Shown in pieces: positions 46,824 to 57,961 of a DNA stretch of 64,000 nucleotides (positions are counted from its first letter, which is position 1; each line of letters starts with the position of its first letter). The notes beneath the pieces were generated by a model. That model saw only the letters and a program-made list of their open reading frames with translations, made no database searches and was not told the DNA's origin. Origin of the DNA: Axinella damicornis (lineage: Eukaryota; Porifera; Demospongiae; Axinellida; Axinellidae); contig OZ007516.1 in the NCBI GenBank assembly GCA_963931865.1, forward strand, positions 10,674,785 through 10,738,784, written 5' to 3'. Both the position numbers and the translations under genes were made by a program.

Positions 46824-47513
46824 CCCAGCTTTTGCTGAGGGATGATGACGAATAAGTTATCCCTCCTCCCCAGCATGGCGCATCACTATCACGCCCACTT
46901 GGAGCAGCCGTGTATGGAATCTGGACCTTCGAACCCCAGGTTGATAGTCTAATTACTGCCCACTTTAGTGCCAGAACGCAGTCAGTATTCGCTGTATTAT
47001 ACGACTAACTGAACCTGAACGGATAAGTTATCCCCTAAATGCTGCAATCTGAATGGATACATTTCGTGCCTACTATAGCCGTGAATTGGGTTATGAAATT
47101 GCTGCCTCCTCCTCCTCCTCTTGGCTTATTGCAAGATGTGGCCACTCCAATTAGCACCACACTTAGAGCTGCGACTGACTGACCATTTTGTGGTCACGGG
47201 CATTTCTTTCTCTAAGTACTGCACGTATTGGAGTGACTGCCCCTTGTATTGCACTTTCCACATCTTATACAACAGATCGTAGGAGACATGCGTACATTAG
47301 CCTCATTCCCCTTCCTTTTGCACCTCCAGTTTTTGATTGCTTACAGTATGCTAAACAGCACAGAAGGCCTGGCAAGTGATCCGCGGTATGGCTTATGTTA
47401 CGAATTCTAAATACAATGACAAATTTACATCCCGTTGACAGCTACCAAGAAGCTTGCTAGAAAACCGGAACATGTTCCAGAGAAGAGGTAGCTAGGTCCT
47501 ACCTGTGAAGCAT

Positions 47514-47747
47514 ATCCGGGTTTGAAGCATAACTGCAGAGGGCTATACAGTTGTGATACAAGAGGTGAAACTCCAAATAGTGCCGTCTTTTTGTTCCACG
47601 AGAAGATTGTGTCATAGCTGGGCATTTCACCCAGTAGTCCTTTGTAGCCTGGGTATGCTTGATGTGCTCAGTGTAGCACTCAGTTGGTGCTTGTCCGATC
47701 TTCATAGCTAGCACAGAATGCAAGATTCTTCTCATACATGACTTGAC
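47514..47747 (-). CDS. Unrecognised minus-strand exon, copy 1
   Basis: Acceptor CATTTCAACAG, donor CACAG|GTAGGA. The open frame includes RRILHSVLAMKIGQAPTECY, TEHIKHTQATKDYWVKCPAM and FHLLYHNCIALCSYASNPDM. The copy at 53500-53733 keeps the frame with one substitution (Met to Thr). A Cys/His-bearing exon of unknown family, possibly from a transposon-derived gene. Confidence 0.3.
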
Positions 47748-47904
47748 TGTTGAAATGAGGCATGGCAGCATAATTATATATGTGGTTCACGTGCTAAAAT
47801 TCCCTTGGCCTTCTTCGTCATTTTTGCATACTGTAAGCGAACTAGAACATGGCATCACATGTACAATGCCATGTACACGTAGCCCCATTCCCAGGCCTTG
47901 CACA

Positions 47905-48115
47905 CCTCCAGTAATAGTGCACCTCCAGTAATATTATATATAGTGCACCTCCAGTAATATTATATATAGTGCACCTCCAGTAATATTATATATAGTGCAC
48001 CTCCAGTAATATTATATATAGTGCACCTCCAGTAATATTAATATTATATAGTGCACCTCCCGGTAATATTTATAGTGCACCTCCAGTAATATTATAGTGC
48101 ACCTATATTATAGTG
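47905..48115. repeat. 27-bp minisatellite, long allele
   Basis: GTGCACCTCCAGTAATATTA plus TATATA, about eight units. The equivalent array at 53890-54020 has about four. Confidence 0.95.
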
Positions 48116-48249
48116 CACAGGAATGTATAACTGTGCACAGAAAAAACAATGATGTCATCATGCGCTCTTGACGCAGAAGAATGCAGAGAAAAGCTGATGC
48201 TTGCTGGGATTTTGATAGGATTGTTGACTTCCTGCATGGTGCTAGACAC

Positions 48250-48480
48250 TTGAATTCAGTGCGTACAAGGGATGGTCACTCCAATACGTGCTGTACTTAG
48301 AGTGTACTGAGAGCTGTGACCCGGGTCATCACTCCAATACATGTACGTGCTGTACTTAGAGTGTACTGAGAGCTGTGACCAGGGTCATCACTCCAATACA
48401 TGTACGTGCTGTACTTAGAGTGTACTGAGAGCTGTGACCCGGGTCATCACTCCAATACATGTACGCGCTGTAAGAACTGT
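48250..48480. repeat. Minisatellite of about 59-bp units
   Basis: ATCACTCCAATACATGTACG, TGCTGTACTTAGAGTGTACT and GAGAGCTGTGACCCGGGTC form the unit. About four copies here, about six at 54175-54490. Confidence 0.92.
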
Positions 48481-48591
48481 GACCATCCAAATGCTGCCCG
48501 TTACCACATGACCACCTGCTGACCCTGTGACCATGCAAAAAATCCGCCGTGACTGTGTGTAGAAATATGGTAAGCCACACCTAGCCACGTT

Positions 48592-48985
48592 CCCAGGCCC
48601 ACGAGAGGGAGGAGAAAAGGGCCTGGTTTCCCACTGTTTGCGTATGTGCTGTAACTGAAACACGTATTCATAATTGGGGGGGTGCAAATGACATCATTGT
48701 AGTCACAAGGTTGAACATGTGATGCTATCTATTTTGCTACACTTGTCCTCCATCCGCGAGATGAGGGGCGACACAACCACAATTGCACTGCCACCAGCAA
48801 CAGACCAACCCGACATTTGTTATTCAAAACAAACGGAAGAGTCTGGTAGCATACTGACTCCACCCGGTCGGTGCGGCGGTATAGGTACACAATCTTTGAA
48901 TCGCACCGCCACGATTTAGCGCATGCGCAAACAGTGGAAACCTACCCCTTTTCTCCTCCCCGTCTCGGTCCTGGGAACAAGGCTA
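48592..48985. mobile_element. 394-bp TIR element of the TAGCC family, copy 1
   Basis: TAGCCACGTTCCCAGGCCCA ... CGGTCCTGGGAACAAGGCTA, with an inner inverted GTTTCCCACTGTTTGCG / GCGCAAACAGTGGAAAC and a GAGGAGAAAAGGG pair. Flanks AGCCACACC and AGCCATATT agree at 6 of 9. The copy is at 54598-55001. Confidence 0.85.
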
Positions 48986-49065
48986 AGCCATATTCATCCA
49001 CACCTACATGTACATCTGCCATATATACACAGTATGGTGCTTATTTACAGTGAACACCCTGCAAT

Positions 49066-49109
49066 TAGCCTCGTACCCAGGCCCGCGTGAGGGCCTGGGT
49101 AAGAGGCTA
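49066..49109. mobile_element. 44-bp micro TIR element with perfect 9-bp TSD
   Basis: TAGCCTCGTACCCAGGCCC-GCGTGA-GGGCCTGGGTAAGAGGCTA, flanked by CCCTGCAAT on both sides (49057-49065, 49110-49118). Its counterpart in block 2 is 55082-55125. Confidence 0.9.
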
Positions 49110-49141
49110 CCCTGCAATGACCATGAGGAGGCAGCGCCGCT

Positions 49142-49335
49142 TTCATAACGCAATTCATGGCCATTGATATCAGTATTCATGACCCAACCACACAGGAAGT
49201 GAACCCACAAGTGTTGCGTTTGGGTGAACAGTATATAAGTGAGTTGGTAGACTGCATTTTTGTCGTCTTCTCTGTGATCCTTCATGCAAGGATTTTAATT
49301 TTTGGAAGGCTCACTCTCTGATTGAGCCTAGCAAC
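49142..49335 (+). repeat. TATA/stem-loop repeat (LTR-like), copy 3
   Basis: CAGTATTCATGACCCAACCA, GTGAACCCACAAGTGTTGCG, GTATATAAGTGAG, then GGCTCACTctctgATTGAGCC; counterpart at 55158-55355. Confidence 0.65.
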
Positions 49336-50084
49336 TTAGGGTGGGGAGTAGCCTCGTTCCCAGGCCTAGTCTTTGTACAGAAGAATGGTGCAGCTCGATT
49401 GCTGAGCGAATGTAACATCTAGATGAGACTACGTCTTGAATGAGACTTGTTGATATAAGCTTGTGGCAGTCATTGGACAATTCAAAATCCTTCGTTCACA
49501 CACACAACAGGTGGTCTGCAAACGTGCATTCCAGGTGGCAATCAAGAAATCCAATGATGTCAATGTTGATGAATTTGTACACAGTAAGTGACATCAGGTG
49601 GAAAATGGTCTATCCCACTGATACTATCGTAGTCGTGCATTGTTAAGCGCTGCTCGTTTATCTCTCGCTATTAGCCGCTGGTTCAACTCTTGCCCCAAGC
49701 TACTCTTTATGAAGTCTTCTTCCAGCCATTTCCATGCAATGATTGTTGATTTTTGTGTCAACCTTGGCACAAGAGTTTGTGATGTACTGCCTTGACATAA
49801 CTGCTTGCTCACAAACACACGCACGCAAACACATGCATGCAAACACACTCACACACACACTCACACATCATGCATACACAATGGCTGCAGTGTGAAGAAC
49901 TGTGATCCGTTCTTGGTCCTATAAGATGGTCATCTGAGCAGCCAATCGGAAAAGTGTTTGTTGATGCCATTCTGAACACACTCTGCTCTGATCCAGCCCT
50001 CTAATTCATCATCGAGTCCCGTCATTCACGATTGATGATTATGGTGACGCTCCCGACCAAGAACGATGATGTGGAAGTATGCGT

Positions 50085-50097
50085 TGTGTGTGTGTGT

Positions 50098-50159
<62 letters not shown>

Positions 50160-50448
50160 ATGGATTGTGCAATGCACTGTGCAATGTGTGCATGTGTGTG
50201 GGTATGTGCATGTGTGTGTGATTGTTTGGTGTGTGTACCTCTTTGTCACTGGCCTTCCCACATCCCTTTCCTCTTCATGCACCCTCTCCCTTCCTCACCC
50301 TCTCCCTACCTCCCCCTCTCCCTCCCTCACCCTCTCTCTACTCACCCTCTCCCTCCTCACCCTCTCTCTACCTCACCCTCTCTCTACCTCACCCTCTCCC
50401 TCCCTCACCCTCTCCTCGTCACTGTCTCCCTCTCTCTCTTGTACCCCC
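50085..50448 (+). repeat. (TG)n then C/T-rich minisatellite up to the gap
   Basis: A TG run (about 50103-50158) followed by (CTCACCCTCTCCCTCC)n units reaching the N gap. In block 2 the same tract (56147-56541) leads to the acceptor of the exon at 56542. Confidence 0.92.
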
Positions 50449-50648
50449 NNNNNNNNNNNNNNNNNNNNNNNNNNNNNNNNNNNNNNNNNNNNNNNNNNNN
50501 NNNNNNNNNNNNNNNNNNNNNNNNNNNNNNNNNNNNNNNNNNNNNNNNNNNNNNNNNNNNNNNNNNNNNNNNNNNNNNNNNNNNNNNNNNNNNNNNNNNN
50601 NNNNNNNNNNNNNNNNNNNNNNNNNNNNNNNNNNNNNNNNNNNNNNNN
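50449..50648. other. Assembly gap, 200 N
   Basis: A run of exactly 200 N joining copy 1 and copy 2 of the duplicated block, interrupting a C/T-rich tract on the left and a TIR element on the right. Confidence 1.
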
Positions 50649-50984
50649 GTCCTGAAGCCTTTTTTATCATCCAGTCGGCTCGGTTCGAACACTCCGCTGC
50701 TAGTTGAGACTCTCAGACGATCTACACAACTTCGTCAGTGGTTTTTAAACTGACTTGGGGTTGCCCCCCCCCCCCCCCCCCCCCCCCCAACGTCCACTTG
50801 ACATAAAGCACGTGATGAATAATACCAGGCCTTCCCCATTTTTCACCGCCCTTCCGCATCCGTGTATTATTGTCAAGGCAAACTGAAGAACAGAATAAAC
50901 GGGGTAGGTCTGGGAATGAGGCTACATATGCTATGCTATATACATGTAGTTTGTTGCTGGTCAAGTGCAATAGGCCCATGAGGA

Positions 50985-51200
50985 GTCATAACGCAATTCA
51001 TGGATATATGGATATCAATATTCATGATCCAACCACCCAGGAAGTGAACCCACAAGCGCTAACTTAGGTTTGGGGGGGAACTGTATATAAGTGAGCTTCA
51101 GTCTATAGGAAGTGAAACCGGCAAGCGATAACTTATACATATAGCTTTGTTGGGAAGGCTCCTTGTCTAATTGAGCCTAAACACTTATAAATAACCTGCT
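50985..51200 (+). repeat. TATA/stem-loop repeat (LTR-like), copy 4
   Basis: ATCAATATTCATGATCCAAC, AGTGAACCCACAAGCGCTAA, GTATATAAGTGAGC and GGCTCCTTgtctaATTGAGCC. Part of the insertion specific to copy 2. Confidence 0.65.
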
Positions 51201-51239
51201 TGGGTGGGGATGGAGTCCGCAATGTGATGCTATATCATC

Positions 51240-51755
51240 AATACATTAAGATTTTACGTGTCTGTGTGTGTGTGTGTGTCTGTGAGTGACGGAAGTGGGA
51301 TGTTCGTGGGGCGGGACTAGACTATAGTGACGAGCGACCTTCGTACTTATATTTACTGAACCTCGAACTCCGCGAAGAATGTTCGAGAACATTGGGCCCG
51401 GGCATGGGCTGGAATCCAGTATGCAATCGGGGAGCAGCAGTCGAAGCGGACGCAATCGGGCGAGCAGCAGTTCAAGCGGACGCAATCGGGGAGCAGCAGT
51501 CAAACGCGAAGCGGACGCGATCGGGCGGCAAGCAGCAGCTGAAGCGGACGCAATCGGGGAGCAGCAGCTGGACGCGAGGCGGAGGCAAACGGGAGCAGCA
51601 GTGGAAGCGGATGCCGCAATCGGGCCCGGGAGCAGCAGCTGAAACAGACGCAAGCGGCGAGCAGCAGCTGAAGCGGACGCAATCGGGGAGAAGCAGCTCT
51701 TCAGCTCAGAGAGCTGTCTGGCGCCGGATTACGCACGGTAGGCGAACAAGGGGGA
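51240..51755 (-). repeat. Dispersed CTG-rich minisatellite unit, copy 3
   Basis: Inverse orientation of 1640-2010: tail first (TAAGATTTTACGTGTCTGTG, GGGGCGGGACTAGACTATAG, GAAGAATGTTCGAGAACATT), then about ten GGGGAGCAGCAGCTGAAGCG-type units. The Arg/Ser/Gly-rich frames are repeat-driven. Confidence 0.85.
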
Positions 51756-53499
51756 AGTAGCTGAGCGAGCGAAGCAAGCTCAGCTACTTGTATAGCTATA
51801 ATTATATAGAGATTGGCGCGCAATTTCGGGATTCCGAGAATGCGCTGCGCAATCTCGAGATTGCGCAAATTCCTAAATTGCGCGGAACATATGTAATTAT
51901 AGCGGGAATTTTGTCGAAACCGTTCGTGTAGAATGTTCTTGATTGATCACAAACTGATCGCTCACTAAGTTTTTGGCAGAGTGTCTGCCAGAGGCAAGCC
52001 ACTTTTCATACGTTTCACATTCTCTCATCCCTCCCTGCCCCTCCTCCCTCCCTCTATCCCTCCCTCCCTCCCTCCCTCCCTCCCTCCCTTGCTCCCTCCC
52101 TCCCACCATCTCTCCCTCCATCCCTCCCTACTCCCTCCCCCCTCCTGACTCCCTCCTCTCTCCTGTAGGTCCTATTAGACGATGCTGCTGTACCTTGAGA
52201 CAAATGTCGTGGATGAGGCATGAGAGGTCGAGTGGAACATGGTGCTACTCATGCAGATCCTGGCTTCCTCTCTCAGAGTGACGGAGGCTGATTCCTGGAT
52301 CCCGATTTCGTCATTCCTGCTCCACTTGGAGACGGTATGTTCCAACTATATCAAAGTGATGTCTTTTTTCTATACAAGTTTTATGCACACACAAAGTGTG
52401 ATGATATGAAGGCTGTCCAAGAAGTATGATCCATATTTCACTTCCTGTGTACTAATTAATCAAGATATCATAATCTAAGTACATCATACAGTGTATTCTA
52501 GGACAATCCAATAATGATGAATTTGTACACAGTATGTGTCACTGACATCAAGTGGAAAATGTTCTATTCCGCTGGTATAATCGTAGTTGTGCATTACTAA
52601 GTGCAGCTCATCTACCACACACTGTTAGCTGCTGATTCAGCTCTTGTCCCTTTGTGAAGTCTTCTTCCTGATAATCTGCCGTTTCCATGCAGTGATTGGT
52701 GATTTTTGTGACACAAGTTTGTGATCTACTGCCTTAATATATGTAACTACTTGCTCACAAATACACACACACAAACGCATGCACACACACACACACACAC
52801 ACACAAACTCCCAGCTTTTGCTGAGGGATGATGACGAATAAGTTATCCCTCCTCCCCAGCATGGCGCATCACTATCACGCCCACTTGGAGCAGCCGTGTA
52901 TGGAATCTGGACCTTCGAACCCCAGGTTGATAGTCTAATTACTGCCCACTTTAGTGCCAGAACGCAGTCAGTATTCGCTGTATTATACGACTAACTGAAC
53001 CTGAACGGATAAGTTATCCCCTAAATGCTGCAATCTGAATGGATACATTTCGTGCCTACTATAGCCGTGAATTGGGTTATGAAATTGCTGCCTCCTCCTC
53101 CTCCTCTTGGCTTATTGCAAGATGTGGCCACTCCAATTAGCACCACACTTAGAGCTGCGACTGACTGACCATTTTGCGGTCACGGGCATTTCTTTCTCTA
53201 AGTACTGCACGTATTGGAGTGACTGCCCCTTGTATTGCACTTTCCACATCTTATACAACAGATCGTAGGAGACATGCGTACATTAGCCTCATTCCCCTTC
53301 CTTTTGCACCTCCAGTTTTTGATTGCTTACAGTATGCTAAACAGCACAGAAGGCCTGGCAAGTGATCCGCGGTATGGCTTATGTTACGAATTCTAAATAC
53401 AATGACAAATTTACATCCCGTTGACAGCTACCAAGAAGCTTGCTAGAAAACCGGAACATGTTCCAGAGAAGAGGTAGCTAGGTCCTACCTGTGAAGCAT

Positions 53500-53733
53500 A
53501 TCCGGGTTTGAAGCATAACTGCAGAGGGCTATACAGTTGTGATACAAGAGGTGAAACTCCAAATAGTGCCGTCTTTTTGTTCCACGAGAAGATTGTGTCA
53601 TAGCTGGGCATTTCACCCAGTAGTCCTTTGTAGCCTGGGTATGCTTGATATGCTCAGTGTAGCACTCAGTTGGTGCTTGTCCGATCTTCATAGCTAGCAC
53701 AGAATGCAAGATTCTTCTCGTACATGACTTGAC
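53500..53733 (-). CDS. Unrecognised minus-strand exon, copy 2
   Basis: Counterpart of 47514-47747 with the same splice borders and intact frame; one amino-acid difference (SCTRRIL for SCMRRIL). Confidence 0.3.
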
Positions 53734-54597
53734 TGTTGAAATGAGGCATGGCAGCATAATTATATATGTGGTTCACGTGCTAAAATTTCCTTGGCCTTCT
53801 TCGTCATTTTTGCATACTGTAAGCGAACTAGAACATGGCATCACATGTACAATGCCATGTACACGTAGCCCCATTCCCAGGCCTTGCACACCTCCAGTAA
53901 TAGTGCACCTCCAGTAATATTATATATAGTGCACCTCCAGTAATATTATATATAGTGCACCTCCAGTAATATTTATAGTGCACCTCCAGTAATATTATAG
54001 TGCACCTATATTATAGTGCACAGGAATGTATAACTGTGCACAGAAAAAACAATGATGTCATCATGCGCTCTTGACGCAGAAGAATGCAGAGAAAAGCTGA
54101 TGCTTGCTGGGATTTTGATAGGATTGTTGACTTCCTGCATGGTGCTAGACACTTGAATTCAGTGCGTACAAGGGATGGTCACTCCAATACGTGCTGTACT
54201 TAGAGTGTACTGAGAGCTGTGACCGGGTCATCACTCCAATACATGTACGTGCTGTACTTAGAGTGTACTGAGAGCTGTGACCGGGTCATCACTCCAATAC
54301 ATGTACGTGCTGTACTTAGAGTGTACTGAGAGCTGTGACCGGGTCATCACTCCAATACATGTACGTGCTGTACTTAGAGTGTACTGAGAGCTGTGACCGG
54401 GTCATCACTCCAATACATGTACGTGCTGTACTTAGAGTGTACTGAGAGCTGTGACCGGGTCATCACTCCAATACATGTACGTGCTGTAAGAACTGTGACC
54501 ATCCAAATGCTGCCCGTTACCACATGACCACCTGCTGACCCTGTGACCATGCCAAAAATCCGCCGTGACTGTGTGTAGAAATATGGTAAGCCACACC

Positions 54598-55001
54598 TAG
54601 CCACGTTCCCAGGCCCACGAGAGGGAGGAGAAAAGGGCCTGGTTTCCCACTGTTTGCGTATGTGCTGTAACTGAAACACGTATTCATAATTGGGGGGGTG
54701 CAAATGACATCATTGTAGTCACAAGGTTGAACATGTGATGCTATCTATTTTGCTACACTTGTCCTCCATCCGCGAGATGAGGGACGACACAACCACAATT
54801 GCACTGCCACCAGCAACAGACCAACCCGACATTTGTTATTCAAAACAAACGGAAGAGTCTGGTAGCATACTGACTCCACCCGGTCGGTGCAGCGGTATAG
54901 GTACACAATCTTTGAATCGCACCGCCACGATTTAGCGCATGCGCAAACAGTGGAAACCTACCCCTTTTCTCCTCCCCGTCTCGGTCCTGGGAACAAGGCT
55001 A
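54598..55001. mobile_element. TIR element of the TAGCC family, copy 2
   Basis: Counterpart of 48592-48985 in the second block; a few substitutions only. Confidence 0.85.
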
Positions 55002-55081
55002 AGCCATATTCATCCACACCTACATGTACATCTGCCATATATACACAGTATGGTGCTTATTTACAGTGAACACCCTGCAAT

Positions 55082-55125
55082 TAGCCTCGTACCCAGGCCC
55101 GCGTGAGGGCCTGGGTAAGAGGCTA
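55082..55125. mobile_element. 44-bp micro TIR element, copy 2
   Basis: Identical to 49066-49109 including the CCCTGCAAT duplications; shared by descent of the block, not an independent insertion. Confidence 0.9.
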
Positions 55126-56153
55126 CCCTGCAATGACCATGAGGAGGCAGCGCCGCTTTCATAACGCAATTCATGGCCATTGATATCAGTATTCATGACC
55201 CAACCACACAGGAAGTGAACCCACAAGTGTTGCGTTTGGGTGAACAGTATATAAGTGAGTTGGTAGACTGCATTTTTGTCGTCTTCTCTGTGATCCTTCA
55301 TGCAAGGATTTTAATTTTTGGAAGGCTCACTCTCTGATTGAGCCTAGCAACTTAATTAACAAGAATGTTGGGTGGGGAGTAGCCTCGTTCCCAGGCCTAG
55401 TCTTCGTACAGAAGAATGGTGCAGCTCGATTGCTGAGCGAATGTAACATCTAGATGAGACTACGTCTTGAATGAGACTTGTTGATATAAGCTTGAACGAG
55501 ACTTATTGATATAAGCTTGTGGCAGTCATTGGACAATTCAAAATCCTTCGTTCACACACACAACAGGTGGTCTGCAAACGTGCATTCCAGGTGGCAATCA
55601 AGAAATCCAATGATGTCAATGTTGATGAATTTGTACACAGTAAGTGACATCAGGTGGAAAATGGTCTATCCCACTGATACTATCGTAGTCGTGCATTGTT
55701 AAGCGCTGCTCGTTTATCTCTCGCTATTAGCCGCTGGTTCAACTCTTGCCCCAAGCTACTCTTTATGAAGTCTTCTTCCAGCCATTTCCATGCAATGATT
55801 GTTGATTTTTGTGTCAACCTTGGCACAAGAGTTTGTGATGTACTGCCTTGACATAACTGCTTGCTCACAAACACACGCACGCAAACACATGCATGCAAAC
55901 ACACTCACACACACACTCACACATCATGCATACACAATGGCTGCAGTGTGAAGAACTGTGATCCGTTCTTGGTCCTATAAGATGGTCATCTGAGCAGCCA
56001 ATCGGAAAAGTGTTTGTTGATGCCATTCTGAACACACTCTGCTCTGATCCAGCCCTCTAATTCATCATCGAGTCCCGTCATTCACGATTGATGATTATGG
56101 TGACGCTCCCGACCAAGAACGATGATGTGGAAGTATGCGTTGTGTGTGTGTGT

Positions 56154-56213
<60 letters not shown>

Positions 56214-56669
56214 ATGGATTGTGCAATGCACTGTGCAATGTGTGCATGTGTGTGGGTATGTGCATGTGTGTGTGATTGTTTGGTGTGTGTACCTCTTTGT
56301 CACTGGCCTTCCCACATCCCTTTCCTCTTCATGCACCCTCTCCCTTCCTCACCCTCTCCCTACCTCCCCCTCTCCCTCCCTCACCCTCTCTCTACCTCAC
56401 CCTCTCCCTCCCTCACCCTCTCTCTACCTCACCCTCTCTCTACCTCACCCTCTCCCTCCCTCACCCTCTCCTTCGTCACTGTCTCCCTCTCTCTCTTGTA
56501 CCCCCACCCTCAACCTCTCCCTCCCTCTAACTGACCCTTGCAGGCATCCCAAGATGCTTACCCTCTGTTTAAACTCCTCGACGCCAAGTACAAGAACATT
56601 TTCGGGGAGGTGGGCACCCTCATCAATCCTCTGAAGGAGTATGCTGCTGAGCTAAAGGAAGAGGGGAAG

Positions 56670-57439
56670 GTGAGGGAGGGAGGGATGCAGGAGGGAGAGA
56701 GAGGGATGGGGGAGGGAGAGAGGGAGGGATGGAGGTGAGGGAAGATGGAGGGATGGAAGAGCAATAATTATAACCCCCAGGATTTAAAAGTATGATGTCA
56801 TTAATCCAAGCATAATGGCAGTTGGAATCAACATGTGGTGGTTTTGAACACAGTTGTTTGGTAACTGCCAAAACCCACCAGATTCAATCTTATGGAAGCC
56901 ATTTGGGGGGGGGAATACCCCCAAGAACCGGCATGCTTCACATGCCATCTGCTTTACACGCTTCAGCTTAGTATCCCATAAAAGTTTCCAACCTGCAGCA
57001 AAGAATCCTGTATGAAACCCTGTCCTTTCATCATCAAAAGAAGGCTGCATAGAGATTTTCATTATCCACTGTACGTACATGTAGTTAGCTTGATATCACA
57101 GGCTTGTTACAGGCGAGCATTTTGTCGTGGGTTATCATGAAGCATGGATTGTTCTAACATTGTAACAATTAATAAGAGAGGGGACTTCCGGAAGGGTAGG
57201 GCATAGCACTTTGCCCCCCTCACAATTTGCTCATTCCAGTTTATAGTACGTAAGTGCGTTTGTGTACCCTACATGTACATCCAACGTTGTGCTGTTGTTA
57301 GCAGTACTGCTGTTGGAGAGGAATACTGTCCAGAAGTTACCTTTCCTATTGAGCTCACCCTAGTGGCTACCATGAAGCCTGCTTCTTTGGTCTACAAGTA
57401 GCTTTGCTTGCTTTGCTCGCTCAGCTACTTCCCCTTCGT
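56670..57439. other. Purine minisatellite then unassigned sequence
   Basis: GGGAGGGAGAGAGGGA-type units at 56670-56750 directly after the exon donor, then no recognised feature. Confidence 0.5.
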
Positions 57440-57655
57440 TCGCCTAGGTTAGCAGTCTGGCGCCGGGTGCAGCGATGGTGCTCCCAGACCACGTCTGTCT
57501 CAGCTGCTGCTCCCTGATCGCGTCTGCCTCAGTCTGCTGCTCCCAGATCGCGTCCGCCTCAGTCTGCTGCTCCCCAATCACGTCTGCTATAGCTGCTGCT
57601 GACCCGGTCAGATCACATCCGCTTCACCTGCTGCTCCCAGATTGTGCAGCCTAAG
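57440..57655 (+). repeat. Dispersed CTG-rich minisatellite unit, partial copy 4
   Basis: CTCAGCTACTTCCCCTTCGT and GTCTGGCGCCGGG, then CAGCTGCTGCTCC units. The constant tail is missing. Confidence 0.75.
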
Positions 57656-57924
57656 TAAAACTTTGATTTTACATAAGCAGGATTATTATTCTCTTGACAT
57701 TGTAGGTACAGCCTACTCATCCACGATGCTGGTGCGGTGGAATCGAGATCCTGGTTAGGAGGAGACTGCCTCTTCTCCATTCAAGTGGAACAGAGGAAAT
57801 GCGGATAATTCAGTTTCTAAGTAATCTTTGATTCTGTAACTAGTGCACTGTATAACTTTGAATTGCATCAGAATCCTGAGAATGGGTTGTGCAGAGGCGA
57901 CGAAGTCCTACTGGGACACCCCCT

Positions 57925-57961
<37 letters not shown>

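Larger units (their letters stand above)
45484..50448. repeat. 5-kb duplicated block, copy 1
   Basis: Aligns almost base for base with 50649-56505 up to the N gap. Differences: minisatellite copy numbers (47900-48115, 48250-48480), (TG)n lengths, a short duplication at 55480-55510, and a TE insertion of about 820 bp at 50937-51757 present only in copy 2. Confidence 0.92.
50649..56505. repeat. Duplicated block, copy 2
   Basis: Starts with the right half of the 45302-45744 element (CTGAAGCCTTTTTTATCATC), has an insertion of about 820 bp at 50937-51757, then follows copy 1 from CAGCTACTTGTATAGCTATA onward. Confidence 0.92.
46182..56669 (+). pseudogene. Exons of an unrecognised gene spread over the duplicated block
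   Basis: Exon-like segments with good borders. 46182-46347 (copy 52169-52334) lies between CTCCTGTAG and ACG|GTATGT. 49511-49583 (copy 55567-55639) encodes VVCKRAFQVAIKKSNDVNVD, between CACAACAG and ACA|GTAAGT. 56542-56669 encodes ASQDAYPLFKLLDAKYKNIF and LKEYAAELKEEGK, between CCCTTGCAG and AAG|GTGAGG. The first exon begins VLLDDAA and has its most protein-like frame (WNMVLLMQILASSLRVTEAD, SFLLHLET) interrupted by one shift and a TGA; both copies share these. I do not recognise the family and cannot prove the exons belong together. The duplication would give two copies of the early exons. Confidence 0.3.

Noticed and set aside
50032..50753. Long frames containing X residues
   Set aside because: They read through the 200-N gap and repeats.
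51246..51760. Arg/Ser/Ala-rich ORFs on both strands
   Set aside because: Products of the CTG minisatellite; equally open in several frames, as expected for a 27-bp repeat without stops.
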